Part shown: in pieces, positions 1 to 7,273 of the stretch
Layout: every line of letters starts with the position of its first letter
Numbering within the stretch: position 1 is the first letter of the stretch
Origin: CAIOGO01 sp964447445
GTDB lineage: Bacteria > Bipolaricaulota > Bipolaricaulia > UBA7950 > UBA9294
NCBI GenBank assembly: GCA_964447445.1
Contig: CAYUSW010000145.1
Coordinates: 1 to 21,706, forward strand
Direction of reading: 5' to 3'
Length of the DNA stretch: 21,706 bases
Made by a program: the position numbers and the translations under genes
Notes under the pieces: model-generated
Databases searched by the model: none
Told to the model about the DNA's origin: nothing
What the model saw: the letters and a program-made list of their open reading frames with translations, nothing else

Positions 1-127
1 TCCACTTCAGGACTTCGCTCATCAGCAGCCCGGCCGCCGCAATGGTCAGCAACACGTACAACGCCTTCCCGCCGAGTAGCTTCTTCATCTTCTTCTCCCC
101 TTCCCGGTTGAATCCGCCCCACTTCAT
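1..127 (-). CDS. small single-pass membrane protein, tandem copy 1 (partial, cut by window edge)
   Basis: Reading leftward from an ATG at 127, the frame stays open to the window edge. It has a charged N-terminus (MKWGGFNREGEKK), then MKKLLGGKALYVLL and a hydrophobic stretch ending near SEVLKW. It differs from the downstream copy at three bases, one of which changes Phe to Leu in the MKKL(F/L)GG segment. The hydrophobic run of about 16-18 residues suggests one membrane helix. The C-terminus lies outside the window. I do not recognise the family. An internal start at the second Met (MKKL) also has a purine-rich site upstream, so the mature protein could be about 32 residues long. Confidence 0.55.
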   Translation of the reverse strand, partial: MKWGGFNREGEKKMKKLLGGKALYVLLTIAAAGLLMSEVLKW

Positions 128-154
128 GTCGACCCCTTTCGCTGGCTCGGCCGT

Positions 155-292
155 CTAGCCGGGCCTCCACTTCAGGACTTCGCTCATCAGCAGCCCGGCC
201 GCCGCAATGGTCAGCAACACGTACAACGCCTTCCCACCGAATAGCTTCTTCATCTTCTTCTCCCCTTCCCGATTGAATCCGCCCCACTTCAT
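155..292 (-). CDS. small single-pass membrane protein, tandem copy 2 (45 aa)
   Basis: Complete 45-residue frame: charged N-terminus with four Lys and one Arg in the first 16 residues, a hydrophobic segment at about residues 22-37 (ALYVLLTIAAAGLL), and a short SEVLKWRPG tail ending in TAG. The ATG at 292 is chosen because GGGAGG lies about 8 nt upstream and both copies preserve this start; the inner Met (residue 14) is an alternative. The pattern resembles small membrane peptides such as phage-shock or toxin-like proteins, but no family can be assigned. It has its own candidate minus-strand promoter at 358-386. The copies are nearly identical, so they probably do the same job. Confidence 0.6.
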   Translation of the reverse strand: MKWGGFNREGEKKMKKLFGGKALYVLLTIAAAGLLMSEVLKWRPG

Positions 293-357
293 TGTTCTGT
301 CCTCCCTCTCCGGATCCTTCCCCGGCATCTCTCCAGACGTTCCAGTCAACGTCTTCC

Positions 358-386
358 AGCGTACTCCCGCTGCGGTCCTGCATCAA
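358..386 (-). promoter_or_regulatory. candidate promoter for the small membrane protein genes
   Basis: On the minus strand TTGATG (386-381), a 17-nt spacer and TACGCT (363-358) match the sigma-70 layout. Transcription would begin near 351, about 59 nt before the ATG. A second candidate, TTGATG-17-TACGTA, lies at 429-401 with a weaker -10 box. A 10-bp palindrome GGGAGCTCCC sits further upstream at 466-475. Confidence 0.5.
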
Positions 387-516
387 GTCCGCGTGCTCCG
401 TACGTAGGCCGAGTATCCCCGCACATCAAGGACGCGTGTCCCCGAGCGAGGCTGCCTTCCTCCGCGGGAGCTCCCGAAGGAGCGACGCCGTCGTGAAAGC
501 AGCTACGCCCTGTGGT

Positions 517-545
517 TTGACTTCGCAAGAGGTCAGGGGTACCCT
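517..545 (+). promoter_or_regulatory. sigma-70-type promoter of rpsF-ssb-rpsR
   Basis: TTGACT (517-522), a 17-nt spacer and TACCCT (540-545). The predicted start near 552 gives a leader of about 23 nt carrying GAGAGGTG, correctly spaced for the GTG at 575. The -10 has the TAnnnT form shared by most promoters in this window. Confidence 0.65.
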
Positions 546-574
546 CTGGCGCAGTTCGATTGAGAGGTGCCAGA

Positions 575-859
575 GTGCGAGATTACGAGATCGTGTATGT
601 GATTCGTCCGGATCTCTCCGACGAGGCGAGGACTGCGAAAATCGAGCGCGTCCACTCCCTCGTCACAGAGAACGGCGGTGAGATTGGAAAAGCCGAGGAT
701 TGGGGCAAGCGTGTCCTTGCGTACGAGATTCGGCACTTCACGGAGGGCTTCTATCGGCTTACGGAGTTCCGAATGCCCCCGGAGTCTGTCCATCTCGTCG
801 AGGGGCGCCTCAATCTCGACGAGGAGTTGCTGCGCTACCAAATCGTCGTGCGGGAGTAG
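575..859 (+). CDS. rpsF: 30S ribosomal protein S6
   Basis: A 94-residue protein with the S6 signature start (RDYEIVYVIRPDLSDE), the central GKRVLAYEIRHFTEGFYRL strand region and the typical C-terminal LNLDEELLRYQIVV. S6 binds S18 in the platform of the small ribosomal subunit. I chose GTG at 575 rather than the in-frame TTG at 560: GAGAGGTG ends 6 nt before the GTG, and S6 proteins normally begin within two or three residues of the YEIVY motif. It leads a three-gene operon with ssb and rpsR, a common bacterial arrangement. Length is normal for the family. Confidence 0.95.
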   Translation: MRDYEIVYVIRPDLSDEARTAKIERVHSLVTENGGEIGKAEDWGKRVLAYEIRHFTEGFYRLTEFRMPPESVHLVEGRLNLDEELLRYQIVVRE

Positions 860-868
860 CGAAACGTC

Positions 869-1297
869 ATGTCTGCGAGCGTCAATCGAGTCTTTCTGCT
901 TGGCAACCTCGCCAATGATCCCGAGATGAGGTATACGCAGTCCGGCAAAGCCCGAACTCGGTTTCGGCTGGCCGTGGGGCGCCGTTTCAAGGATTCCACA
1001 GGACAGGTTCAGGACGACACGACGTTCGTCACGATCACGACGTGGGGGCCTCAGGCGGAGAACTGCGCGCAGTACTTGAAAAAGGGGAGTTCGGCCTTTG
1101 TCGAGGGGCGTTTGCGGATCTCGAGCTACTCCGATGACGAGGCCAAGGAGACGAAGTGGTTCACCGAGGTTGTTGCCTCGAGCGTGCAGTTCTTGGGGTC
1201 TAGGCCCCAGCAAGCGACCGGAGAACCCACGGCTACCCCGGAGGCGGCGAGTCCGGGCGAGGAGAGTCAGTTCCCTGAGGAGGAGGTTCCCTTCTAA
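869..1297 (+). CDS. ssb: single-stranded DNA-binding protein
   Basis: A 142-residue SSB with an N-terminal OB fold (SVNRVFLLGNLANDPEMRYT, then TTFVTITTWGPQAENCAQYLKKG and VEGRLRISSYSD) to about residue 110, followed by a low-complexity Pro/Glu-rich linker. It ends in the acidic tip PEEEVPF, which corresponds to the DDDIPF tail that recruits replication and repair partners. It starts 9 nt after rpsF with only a weak ribosome-binding site, so translation is probably coupled. It coats single-stranded DNA during replication, recombination and repair. The placement between S6 and S18 is the classic one. Confidence 0.95.
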   Translation: MSASVNRVFLLGNLANDPEMRYTQSGKARTRFRLAVGRRFKDSTGQVQDDTTFVTITTWGPQAENCAQYLKKGSSAFVEGRLRISSYSDDEAKETKWFTEVVASSVQFLGSRPQQATGEPTATPEAASPGEESQFPEEEVPF

Positions 1298-1300
1298 GCC

Positions 1301-1537
1301 ATGTTCCATAAGCGAAAGCGGAAGTGCCGTGCGTGCGAGAACGAATTCTTGCTTGACTACAAGAAGGCCGATGAGCTCAAGCAGTACATGAACCGCCTCG
1401 GCAAGATCCTTCCCAAGCGGGCGACTCGCCTGTGTGCGAAGCATCAGCGCAGGCTGGCCATCGAGATCAATCGTGCCCGCAAGCTCGCTCTTCTGCCCTA
1501 CGTGGGAGAGCGCGAGGCGATGAGGGTGCGCCGCTAG
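1301..1537 (+). CDS. rpsR: 30S ribosomal protein S18
   Basis: A 78-residue basic protein with the S18 core: FLLDYKKADELKQYMNRLGKILPKRATRLCAKHQRRLAIEINRARKLALLPYV. The N-terminal CRAC pair and the later CAKH could form a zinc site of the kind seen in some S18 paralogues. S18 pairs with S6 on the small subunit. It starts 3 nt after the ssb stop. No rplI (L9) follows, unlike many bacteria; a strong terminator closes the operon instead. Confidence 0.95.
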   Translation: MFHKRKRKCRACENEFLLDYKKADELKQYMNRLGKILPKRATRLCAKHQRRLAIEINRARKLALLPYVGEREAMRVRR

Positions 1538-1568
1538 CGAGGGCGTCCCTGGCCATCAGCGAAAGACG

Positions 1569-1612
1569 GCCTCCTCGACCTGGCGAGCCGGATCGAGGAG
1601 GCTGTTTCTTTT
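1569..1612 (+). terminator. intrinsic terminator of the rpsF operon
   Basis: A perfect 10-bp inverted repeat, GCCTCCTCGA (1569-1578) and TCGAGGAGGC (1593-1602), with a 14-nt loop, runs straight into a T-rich tract (1603-1612). It lies 31 nt after the rpsR stop. Confidence 0.9.
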
Positions 1613-1652
1613 GCTGCAAGCCTATCGGGAGGGCGAGGCACGCCGCGTCCGC

Positions 1653-1681
1653 TTGTCCTGCGCGGCGTTGCGGGCCAGAAT
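1653..1681 (+). promoter_or_regulatory. candidate promoter for the nucleotidyltransferase-like / SHMT-GcvT operon
   Basis: TTGTCC (1653-1658), 17 nt, CAGAAT (1676-1681). It lies just after the rpsR terminator and would give a leader of roughly 60 nt before the ATG at 1751. I saw no glycine riboswitch core in this leader. Confidence 0.4.
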
Positions 1682-1750
1682 CTCGTGTTGCCGGATCGAG
1701 GGCCCGGCAGCCAGGTATGCGTCCTCTGGACCGGGGTCGGGGGGCAGTCC

Positions 1751-2884
1751 ATGAAGCAGGTCGCAGGCGTCATCTTTCACGCGCCTCTGGGCAAGAGCCA
1801 TTGGGAGCGCCTCGTGGAGGAAGGGAGATGGGCTGCGACTCTTGGGTTGGCAAGACGCATGCGCGCCGCCGGGTTGAGGGACGTCTACGTCGTGACCCCC
1901 TGCGCGAGCCGGTTCCCTGAGGGAGAAAGCGCGGCGAAGCTCATTCTCTCGCAGGATGCGGACTTCCACTTCGGCAACGCGCTCAAGCGGATCGTGGCAG
2001 ATCTCGGACTTCATGGGGTGTTGTACTTCGGAAGCGGTGCCGGCAGCCTCTTGTCGGAGGAAGAACTGGGCCGCCTCGCGGAGTTCGCGGACGGCGAGAC
2101 ACCGGGAGCGCTGTTCAACAACTTTTACTCCTGCGACTTCTGCTCGATTGCGGCTGCTTCGTGCCTGCGCGAACTCCCTCTTCCGAGAATAGACAATCCG
2201 CTCGGATTCTCTCTTTCGGATGCGGGTGTCCCATGCTTCGCGCTGCCGCGCGCTCTGGCCACCCAATTCGACATCGACACTCCAAGCGATCTCTTCCTGC
2301 TGGCACGCAGCGACGCCGGGTCTCCTGAGCTGCGGGCGTTCTGTTCCACGATCGATCCATGTCATCCGACGCTCGACCGCGCCCTCGCGACGCTTGCGGA
2401 TCGCGCGTCCGTGACCTGCCTCGTGGGGCGATTGAGTCCGCTCACGTGGAGCCACTTCGAGGCGCAAATAGCCTGCCGAACGAGCGCACTCGTGGAGGGG
2501 CGAGGAATGCGAGCCGGAGCTTCGCAGCATGCCCTTTGGATTCGTCAGGTCTTGCACGACGGAGGTCCAGAGCTGTTCTTCGACCGCCTCGCCAGGGCAT
2601 GCGACAGCGCCTGGATCGACACACGACCCCTGCTCGCCGATGCAGACTGTCTGACGTCCGCCGCCGATCGATTTGCCAGTGACGCGCTACTCGCCGAGGA
2701 CATCGTCGATCCCTTGTGGCGGGCGTTCACGGACGCCGCACGCCGAGCCTCGATCCCCGTCGTTCTCGGGGGTCACACGCTCGTCAGCGGCGGGCTCTAT
2801 CTAGCCGCAGAAGCATGCTGGAAAGGGAGAAACCTACTTCGTAGACTTCATCCCGATCCGTTCGCGTGGGAGAAGGAGCAATGA
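1751..2884 (+). CDS. nucleotidyltransferase-like (CofC/MobA-type GT-A fold) protein
   Basis: About 377 residues. The first 190 resemble a family of NTP-transferase-like proteins: FGSGAGSLLS at 93-102, FNNFYSCDF at 122-130, a DN pair at 148-149, and the diagnostic FDIDTPSDL at 173-181, as in CofC-type guanylyltransferases. The usual N-terminal LAGGxSxRMG nucleotide loop is absent (the start reads VIFHAPLGKSHWERL), so catalysis is uncertain. The remaining 190 residues look alpha-helical and match nothing I know. ATG 1751 is preferred over upstream non-ATG starts because a G-rich site (GGGGTCGGGGG) precedes it. The stop overlaps the next start (ATGA), so it is translationally coupled to the SHMT-GcvT fusion and may serve the same one-carbon or cofactor pathway; that link is inferred. 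Confidence 0.65.
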   Translation: MKQVAGVIFHAPLGKSHWERLVEEGRWAATLGLARRMRAAGLRDVYVVTPCASRFPEGESAAKLILSQDADFHFGNALKRIVADLGLHGVLYFGSGAGSLLSEEELGRLAEFADGETPGALFNNFYSCDFCSIAAASCLRELPLPRIDNPLGFSLSDAGVPCFALPRALATQFDIDTPSDLFLLARSDAGSPELRAFCSTIDPCHPTLDRALATLADRASVTCLVGRLSPLTWSHFEAQIACRTSALVEGRGMRAGASQHALWIRQVLHDGGPELFFDRLARACDSAWIDTRPLLADADCLTSAADRFASDALLAEDIVDPLWRAFTDAARRASIPVVLGGHTLVSGGLYLAAEACWKGRNLLRRLHPDPFAWEKEQ

Positions 2885-5800
2885 TGAACTCTGGACGTTC
2901 TCCGCTGCATGTGCTCGACGTCGACACACAGACGGCCGCCCTGATGGCTGCCGAGGAGCGCCGTCAGCGGGAGAAGATCATTCTTATCCCGTCGGAGAGC
3001 CTGACCCCGCTCCCGGTGCGAGAGGCGCTGGGGTCAGCATTCACCAGCGTCTACGCCGAGGGATATCCTCGCAAGGCGATGATGCGGCAGACCCAAGAGG
3101 AGCTTGCCGATCTCGATGCTCAACTCGCAAGCTACCGGCGCTATGCGGATCGCCGGTTCTACAAGGGCACGGAAATCGCGGACCTCGTGGAGTCGCTTGC
3201 CGCACGCCGCGCCACAGAGTGCTTCTCCACGGCGGACTACCCCGCAGAGCGCATCTTCGCCAACGTCCAGCCGCTGTCCGGCGCAGCGGCGAACCTCGCC
3301 GTGTACGATGCGTTCGTTGAGCCCGGCGAGACTGTGATGGGCATGGCGCTCACTGAGGGCGGGCACCTCACGCATGGGTCGGAGTTCAACATCACCGGAC
3401 GGCGATACCGTATTGTCTCGTACGCTGTGGATCGGGATACCGGCAAGCTTGACTACGACAAGATTCTCGCCCTCGCCCTGGAGCATCGCCCGCGCATGAT
3501 CATCGGCGGGTTTACGTCCTATCCCTGGCAGCCTGACTGGGCGAGATTCCGAGAGATCGCGGATGCCGTCGGAGCAATTCTTCTCGCCGATGTCGCGCAC
3601 ACGGCTGGGCTCATCGTCGGCGGCGTGTATCCGAATCCCATCGGGCAAGCGCACGTGGTCTCGTTCACGACGCACAAGACTCTCTGCGGCGGGCGGGGCG
3701 CCGTCATCTTGTCGACCGACCCAGCTATCGCGGCTCGGATTGACACGGCCATCTTCCCCGGGCAGCAGGGGGGACCACACGTCAACAAGTTCGCCGCCCT
3801 GGCTGTGGCGCTCAAGCTAGCTCAGGAACCGAGCTTTGCAGCTCTGCAGCGGCGGATCGTGGAGAACGCAGGGCATCTGGCACGCGCTCTCTCCGAGAAC
3901 GGACTCACCATCGCCTATGGCGGGACGAACACTCACTTGCTTCTTGTCGACCTGCGAGAGATTGAGACGGACACCGGATTCGTGATGATGGGGGAGATCG
4001 CGTCCCGCATCCTCGACCTCGCGGGGCTCGTCTGCAACAAGAACACGCTGCCGGGAGACCGGAGCGCCGCTGACGCGCACGGCATCCGCCTCGGAACCCC
4101 GTGGGTCACCCAGCGCGGTATGGGCAAAGCAGAGATGGAGGCCATCGGCTGCATCGTCGCACAAGTGCTCGTGTCGATTCGTCCGTACTCCTATCCGGGG
4201 CTCCGTGGCGAGTTATCCCGTGGCAAGCTACCAGTCAAGACGCTGGAGCAGGCGAAGCAGAGGGTGCGCGACATCGTGTCGCGCATCGAACCGAGAGTCA
4301 GCGGACGCACAGCCGAAGAGCGCCGCCGGACAGGCATTTCGCCGTGGGTGATTCTCCGCGTGCGCGGTGGCCGTGCAAGCGCTCTGCTGCACGAAGCGAC
4401 AACAAGCGACATCCGCGAGCTCGCGGCGTGGGCGTCGTGTCCGACGTGTCTGATCGACGACCAGGGTCGCGTGATGTCCGACGTGGTCGTAGGATGCCTC
4501 GGTCGGAATGACTATCTCGTGCTCGTTCCGGTGGATCGCGCGAGCGAGGTCCGCGCGTGGCTCGTGGGCCTTGCCGAAGGGTACATCGTGTTCGACTCGC
4601 TCGACCTGTTTGCGAAAGTCCAAGGCCCTGCAGTGATTGAGGAGGCGGATGAGTCCGTCATCCCGCAGGCGGCGAGGGCGTGGCTCGCACATCCCGTGGA
4701 GGCGAAGGTCGCAGGCGAGACTGCCGCGGACGTCGCGGCGCGGCATCCGGAGCGATTCGTGCTCGACAAGCCATTCTTCGTTGGGCAACGGTTCCTCGAC
4801 CGTCGAGGCGGCGCCGCGTTGCCGCCGTTCTCCTGGTCGGACGCAAACCCCTCAGCCCCGCGCACAACAGCGCTTCACGAGTTCCACGTCGCGCTCGGAG
4901 CGAGACTCGTCCCCTTCGCCGGCTGGGAGATGCCGGTTTGGTACACGTCCGCCCTCGAGGAACACCGGGCCGTACGATCGGCGGCGGGCCTGTTCGACCT
5001 CGGCCACATGGGGGTCTTCCAGATAGAGGGGGAGCGGGCGACGGAGTTCCTCGACGCCGTGACATCGAACTACGAGGGGTGGCTGGAAGACGGGCAGTCG
5101 CACTACGCCTACCTCATCAGCCCCGACGGGAAGGTCATCGACGACATCTGGGTGTATCGGCGGGCCTGGAACCGTTACTTGGTCGTCGTGAATGCCGCGA
5201 ACGAGCGGAAGGACTGGGCTTGGTTGACCGGCGTTCTTGAGGGCCGCTACGCCTTGGACCTCAACCACTCAGGTTGCCGTCCTGCTTCCGGCGTGGTACT
5301 GCGAGATTTGAAAGGGGAGCGCGGCGTGATGGACATCGCGCTGCAGGGACCGAAGAGTCTCGCCGTGCTCAGACAGATCCTCGATCCCAGTCAGTGCCGA
5401 GCCGTGGCCGCGCTGGAGAGGACGGAGTTCGCCGAACTCGCGATAGAGGGCCGTCAACTCCTCGTGGCGCGGACGGGATACACCGGAGAGCCCCTGGGGT
5501 ACGAAATCTACGCGGCTGCCGCCGACGCGGCCTGGCTATGGGAGCGTCTGATGGCTGTCGGCAGGCCCCTCGGGCTTGTTCCCTGCGGTCTCGCTTCGCG
5601 CGACTCCACGCGGACAGAGGCCGGCCTTCCCCTCTACGGACACGAGCTGGCTGGGCCCCACGACGTCAATCCGTTTGAAGCCGGATTCGGGCCTTACGTC
5701 AAACTGCACAAGGGATTCTTCGTCGGCCGCACAGCGTGTGTCCGGCAGTACCTCGACCAGGCGCGCGAGGTCGTCCGATTCGAGGTCGATGCGGGGGCAC

Positions 5801-6078
5801 GTCCCGTCCGCGACGGCGCTCTCGTGCTCGATCGAAACGGGACAGTCCTTGGGTACGTGACGAGCTGCGTGAGCCTTAGCGAGACTCAGACGGGACTCGC
5901 ACTCCTCGAACGGCGCGGTTTGGAGGTTGGGACTCCGATCCTGCTCCTTCCCAAGCCCCGCGCGGGGTCCGCCCCGCTCTCCGTGGACGTGGGAACCCGT
6001 CAGCCCGTCGCAAGCCCCGGCCGAGTCGTCTCGCGCTTCTGGGTGCAAAGCACGTCGACGGAGGGCGAGGCAGAGTAG
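2881..6078 (+). CDS. serine hydroxymethyltransferase / aminomethyltransferase (GlyA-GcvT) fusion
   Basis: A 1065-residue fusion. Residues 30-470 are serine hydroxymethyltransferase: SVYAEGYPRK at 56-65, DVAHTAGL at 237-244, the PLP lysine in TTHKT (K266), FPGQQGGPH at 292-300 and GIRLGTP with R403. Residues 488-585 resemble a GcvT/YgfZ N-terminal segment (LLHEATTSDI, LIDDQGRVMSDVVV, DLFAKVQGP) but are incomplete. Residues 663-1055 are a full GcvT: FAGWEMPVWY, FDLGHMG, the IDD pair at 753-755, ARTGYTGE, RTEAGLPLYGHEL and the C-terminal beta-barrel. SHMT interconverts serine and glycine using methylene-THF; GcvT makes methylene-THF from the aminomethyl group on the H protein. Sharing of this intermediate within one protein is plausible but inferred. 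ATG 2881 overlaps the previous stop; ATG 2884 is better spaced from AGAAGGAG and may be the true start. Confidence 0.92.
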   Translation: MMNSGRSPLHVLDVDTQTAALMAAEERRQREKIILIPSESLTPLPVREALGSAFTSVYAEGYPRKAMMRQTQEELADLDAQLASYRRYADRRFYKGTEIADLVESLAARRATECFSTADYPAERIFANVQPLSGAAANLAVYDAFVEPGETVMGMALTEGGHLTHGSEFNITGRRYRIVSYAVDRDTGKLDYDKILALALEHRPRMIIGGFTSYPWQPDWARFREIADAVGAILLADVAHTAGLIVGGVYPNPIGQAHVVSFTTHKTLCGGRGAVILSTDPAIAARIDTAIFPGQQGGPHVNKFAALAVALKLAQEPSFAALQRRIVENAGHLARALSENGLTIAYGGTNTHLLLVDLREIETDTGFVMMGEIASRILDLAGLVCNKNTLPGDRSAADAHGIRLGTPWVTQRGMGKAEMEAIGCIVAQVLVSIRPYSYPGLRGELSRGKLPVKTLEQAKQRVRDIVSRIEPRVSGRTAEERRRTGISPWVILRVRGGRASALLHEATTSDIRELAAWASCPTCLIDDQGRVMSDVVVGCLGRNDYLVLVPVDRASEVRAWLVGLAEGYIVFDSLDLFAKVQGPAVIEEADESVIPQAARAWLAHPVEAKVAGETAADVAARHPERFVLDKPFFVGQRFLDRRGGAALPPFSWSDANPSAPRTTALHEFHVALGARLVPFAGWEMPVWYTSALEEHRAVRSAAGLFDLGHMGVFQIEGERATEFLDAVTSNYEGWLEDGQSHYAYLISPDGKVIDDIWVYRRAWNRYLVVVNAANERKDWAWLTGVLEGRYALDLNHSGCRPASGVVLRDLKGERGVMDIALQGPKSLAVLRQILDPSQCRAVAALERTEFAELAIEGRQLLVARTGYTGEPLGYEIYAAAADAAWLWERLMAVGRPLGLVPCGLASRDSTRTEAGLPLYGHELAGPHDVNPFEAGFGPYVKLHKGFFVGRTACVRQYLDQAREVVRFEVDAGARPVRDGALVLDRNGTVLGYVTSCVSLSETQTGLALLERRGLEVGTPILLLPKPRAGSAPLSVDVGTRQPVASPGRVVSRFWVQSTSTEGEAE

Positions 6079-6079
6079 T

Positions 6080-6110
6080 CCGCTGGAACAGCAAGTTCCG
6101 CGGGGTTTGC
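6080..6110 (+). terminator. hairpin after the fusion gene, possibly two-way terminator
   Basis: CCGC-T-GGAAC (6080-6089) pairs with GTTCC-GCGG (6095-6103) around a 5-nt AGCAA loop with one bulged T, followed by a short T-containing run. It lies between convergent genes (stops at 6078 and 6121). The T tract is weak, so confidence is moderate. Confidence 0.5.
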
Positions 6111-6120
6111 TTGTCCGTGG

Positions 6121-6555
6121 CTAGTTGAGACGGCGATCGCCCGACGATGTGGGGGCGACGGAGTGAAGCCACTTGAGTTCTGTGGGAAGCACCGACTGTA
6201 GAGCCAGGGCGTACTCGCGCCACTGATCGCGCTCGCGGCTCACGTCCTGCAGCAGTTCCTGTACGAGGGCAACCTCGACCTCGGGGCGAATCACAATGAA
6301 CACGCCCCCCGTGCTGTCGCCATCGACAAGTTCATCCCGAAGCCGATCGGCGGCCTCGCGAATCTGAAGCCCTTCCTCGCGTCGCAACTCCTCGAGTCGA
6401 CGGAGAATGGCCACCGCCTCGCCCCGGAAAACGAGGCGATTGCGATCACCGCGCGAGAGGTATCCATGGAGCATGTCGCCGAGTGCGTCAACGCGCAAGC
6501 GCACGGCCCGCTTGGAGAGACCGAGGAATCTCGCGACTTCGTCCAACGTCACCAT
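6121..6555 (-). CDS. MerR-like helix-turn-helix protein with coiled coil
   Basis: 144 residues. The N-terminus (MVTLDEVARFLGLSKRAVRLRVDAL) is a MerR-type winged helix-turn-helix, followed by a linker segment (FRGEAVAILRRLEELRREEGLQIREAADRL) typical of MerR-family recognition and wing regions. Residues of about 85-130 are rich in charged heptads (ELLQDVSRERDQWREYALALQ), suggesting a dimerising coiled coil. No effector-binding cysteines or ligand domain are visible. The ATG at 6555 is chosen over upstream starts because a perfect TATAAT ends 6 nt before it and no Shine-Dalgarno is present. It probably binds DNA; its target is unknown. It stands alone, convergent with the fusion gene. Confidence 0.75.
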   Translation of the reverse strand: MVTLDEVARFLGLSKRAVRLRVDALGDMLHGYLSRGDRNRLVFRGEAVAILRRLEELRREEGLQIREAADRLRDELVDGDSTGGVFIVIRPEVEVALVQELLQDVSRERDQWREYALALQSVLPTELKWLHSVAPTSSGDRRLN

Positions 6556-6561
6556 GCGCCC

Positions 6562-6567
6562 ATTATA
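6562..6567 (-). promoter_or_regulatory. -10 box (TATAAT) for a leaderless MerR-like mRNA
   Basis: TATAAT on the minus strand is followed by exactly six bases and then the ATG at 6555, so transcription would start at or next to the start codon. I see no -35 match at 16-18 nt. Confidence 0.6.
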
Positions 6568-6683
6568 CGCGAAAGGGCTCGCGCATCGTGTGATGCGGGA
6601 AACCGTCGAAACGTCGGCGCCGGCAACGAAAATGGCATGCCCGACCTGCCGCCGCTCTCCAAACACATGGGCTCTCTTCTCTC

Positions 6684-7013
6684 TCACGCTCCGTCACGCA
6701 GGTGCACGCGCGCTCTGGCCCCGTCGATGAGAGTGGACAGCGAAAGGGACTCGATCGAAGCCGGCGTTGGAGACGCATCGAACAGGCGGTGGACCCTCGC
6801 GAGCACCCAGCTGCGTTCGGGCAGGCCGTGAAGAAGGGCGTCGGCGCGGCACACGTAGCTCAGGCGCAAGAGGTCGAGATCCAACGCCGAAGCCCCAAAG
6901 GTCGGGGCACCCCGAAGAGGAGGAGTGTCCGGCGTCCTTGCCGACGTCTGTCCGGCCCCAGCGATCGGCGATCTTGCAGCTCGGCGCTCACGTCCTCTAG
7001 TGCGCATGTCCAT
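6684..7013 (-). CDS. hypothetical protein (109 aa)
   Basis: The frame opens at ATG 7013 behind AGGAGG with a 5-nt gap, one of the best ribosome-binding sites in the window; an ATG at 7007 is an alternative. The first 40 residues are Arg/Pro/Thr-rich and probably disordered. The second half (LDLDLLRLSYVCRADALLHGLPERSWVLARVHRLF and on) is amphipathic helical, with codon use like the neighbouring genes. No family was recognised. It lies upstream of, and on the same strand as, the MerR-like gene, with 128 nt between, but the latter seems to have its own promoter. A terminator-like hairpin sits in its leader. Confidence 0.6.
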   Translation of the reverse strand: MDMRTRGRERRAARSPIAGAGQTSARTPDTPPLRGAPTFGASALDLDLLRLSYVCRADALLHGLPERSWVLARVHRLFDASPTPASIESLSLSTLIDGARARVHLRDGA

Positions 7014-7029
7014 CTCCACCTCCTGCGGC

Positions 7030-7056
7030 AAAAGAAAAAGACCCAGGCTGTGCCTG
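7030..7056 (-). terminator. terminator-like hairpin in the leader of the 109-aa gene (possible attenuator)
   Basis: On the minus strand CAGGC-ACA-GCCTG (7056-7044) is followed within three bases by TCTTTTTCTTTT (7041-7030). The Shine-Dalgarno of the 7013 gene begins only a few bases later. The nearest upstream gene on that side is divergent, so this hairpin does not obviously terminate another gene. Confidence 0.45.
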
Positions 7057-7260
7057 CGGTCAACATGCCCGCACCGTCCGGCTGAGGCCGGCGGCCGGGC
7101 TACAGCGTCGTCGAAAGAGCGACGAATAGGGAGCTCAACGGCAGCTCTCCGAAAAAGCCTCTTCGCACGTCACTCATCGCTCTCATCACGCGGGCACAGT
7201 ACCACGTCCAGACACCTCCGTCAATGGCCTCGGCAACTGGCTTCCTGAAGCCGGTCGCAG

Positions 7261-7266
7261 TAGCCT
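7261..7266 (+). promoter_or_regulatory. -10-like TAGCCT before the phosphatase (possible leaderless start)
   Basis: TAGCCT fits TAnnnT and ends 7 nt before the ATG at 7274. No Shine-Dalgarno precedes this ATG and no good -35 is seen. Confidence 0.35.
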
Positions 7267-7273
7267 GGGACTT

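Larger units (their letters stand above)
1..292. repeat. tandem duplication, 165-nt period, two copies (1-127 and 166-292)
   Basis: Positions 1-127 and 166-292 align without gaps at an offset of 165 and differ at only three positions. The 38-nt spacer at 128-165 contains the stop codon of the second (right-hand) copy. Each copy carries one small minus-strand gene. The left end is cut, so more copies could lie outside. Two of the three differences fall in one short stretch, which suggests a recent duplication. Confidence 0.9.

Noticed and set aside
560..574. TTG at 560 as the rpsF start
   Set aside because: The GTG at 575 has the well-spaced GAGAGGTG and gives the usual S6 N-terminus; the extra five residues do not fit the family.
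1613..1750. Glycine or THF riboswitch before the one-carbon operon
   Set aside because: None of the conserved core sequences of these riboswitches is present in the leader.
7040..7063. TTGACC (minus strand, 7063-7058) as the -35 of the 109-aa gene
   Set aside because: The bases 17-18 nt downstream are a T run with no TAnnnT box; the same bases form the terminator-like hairpin instead.
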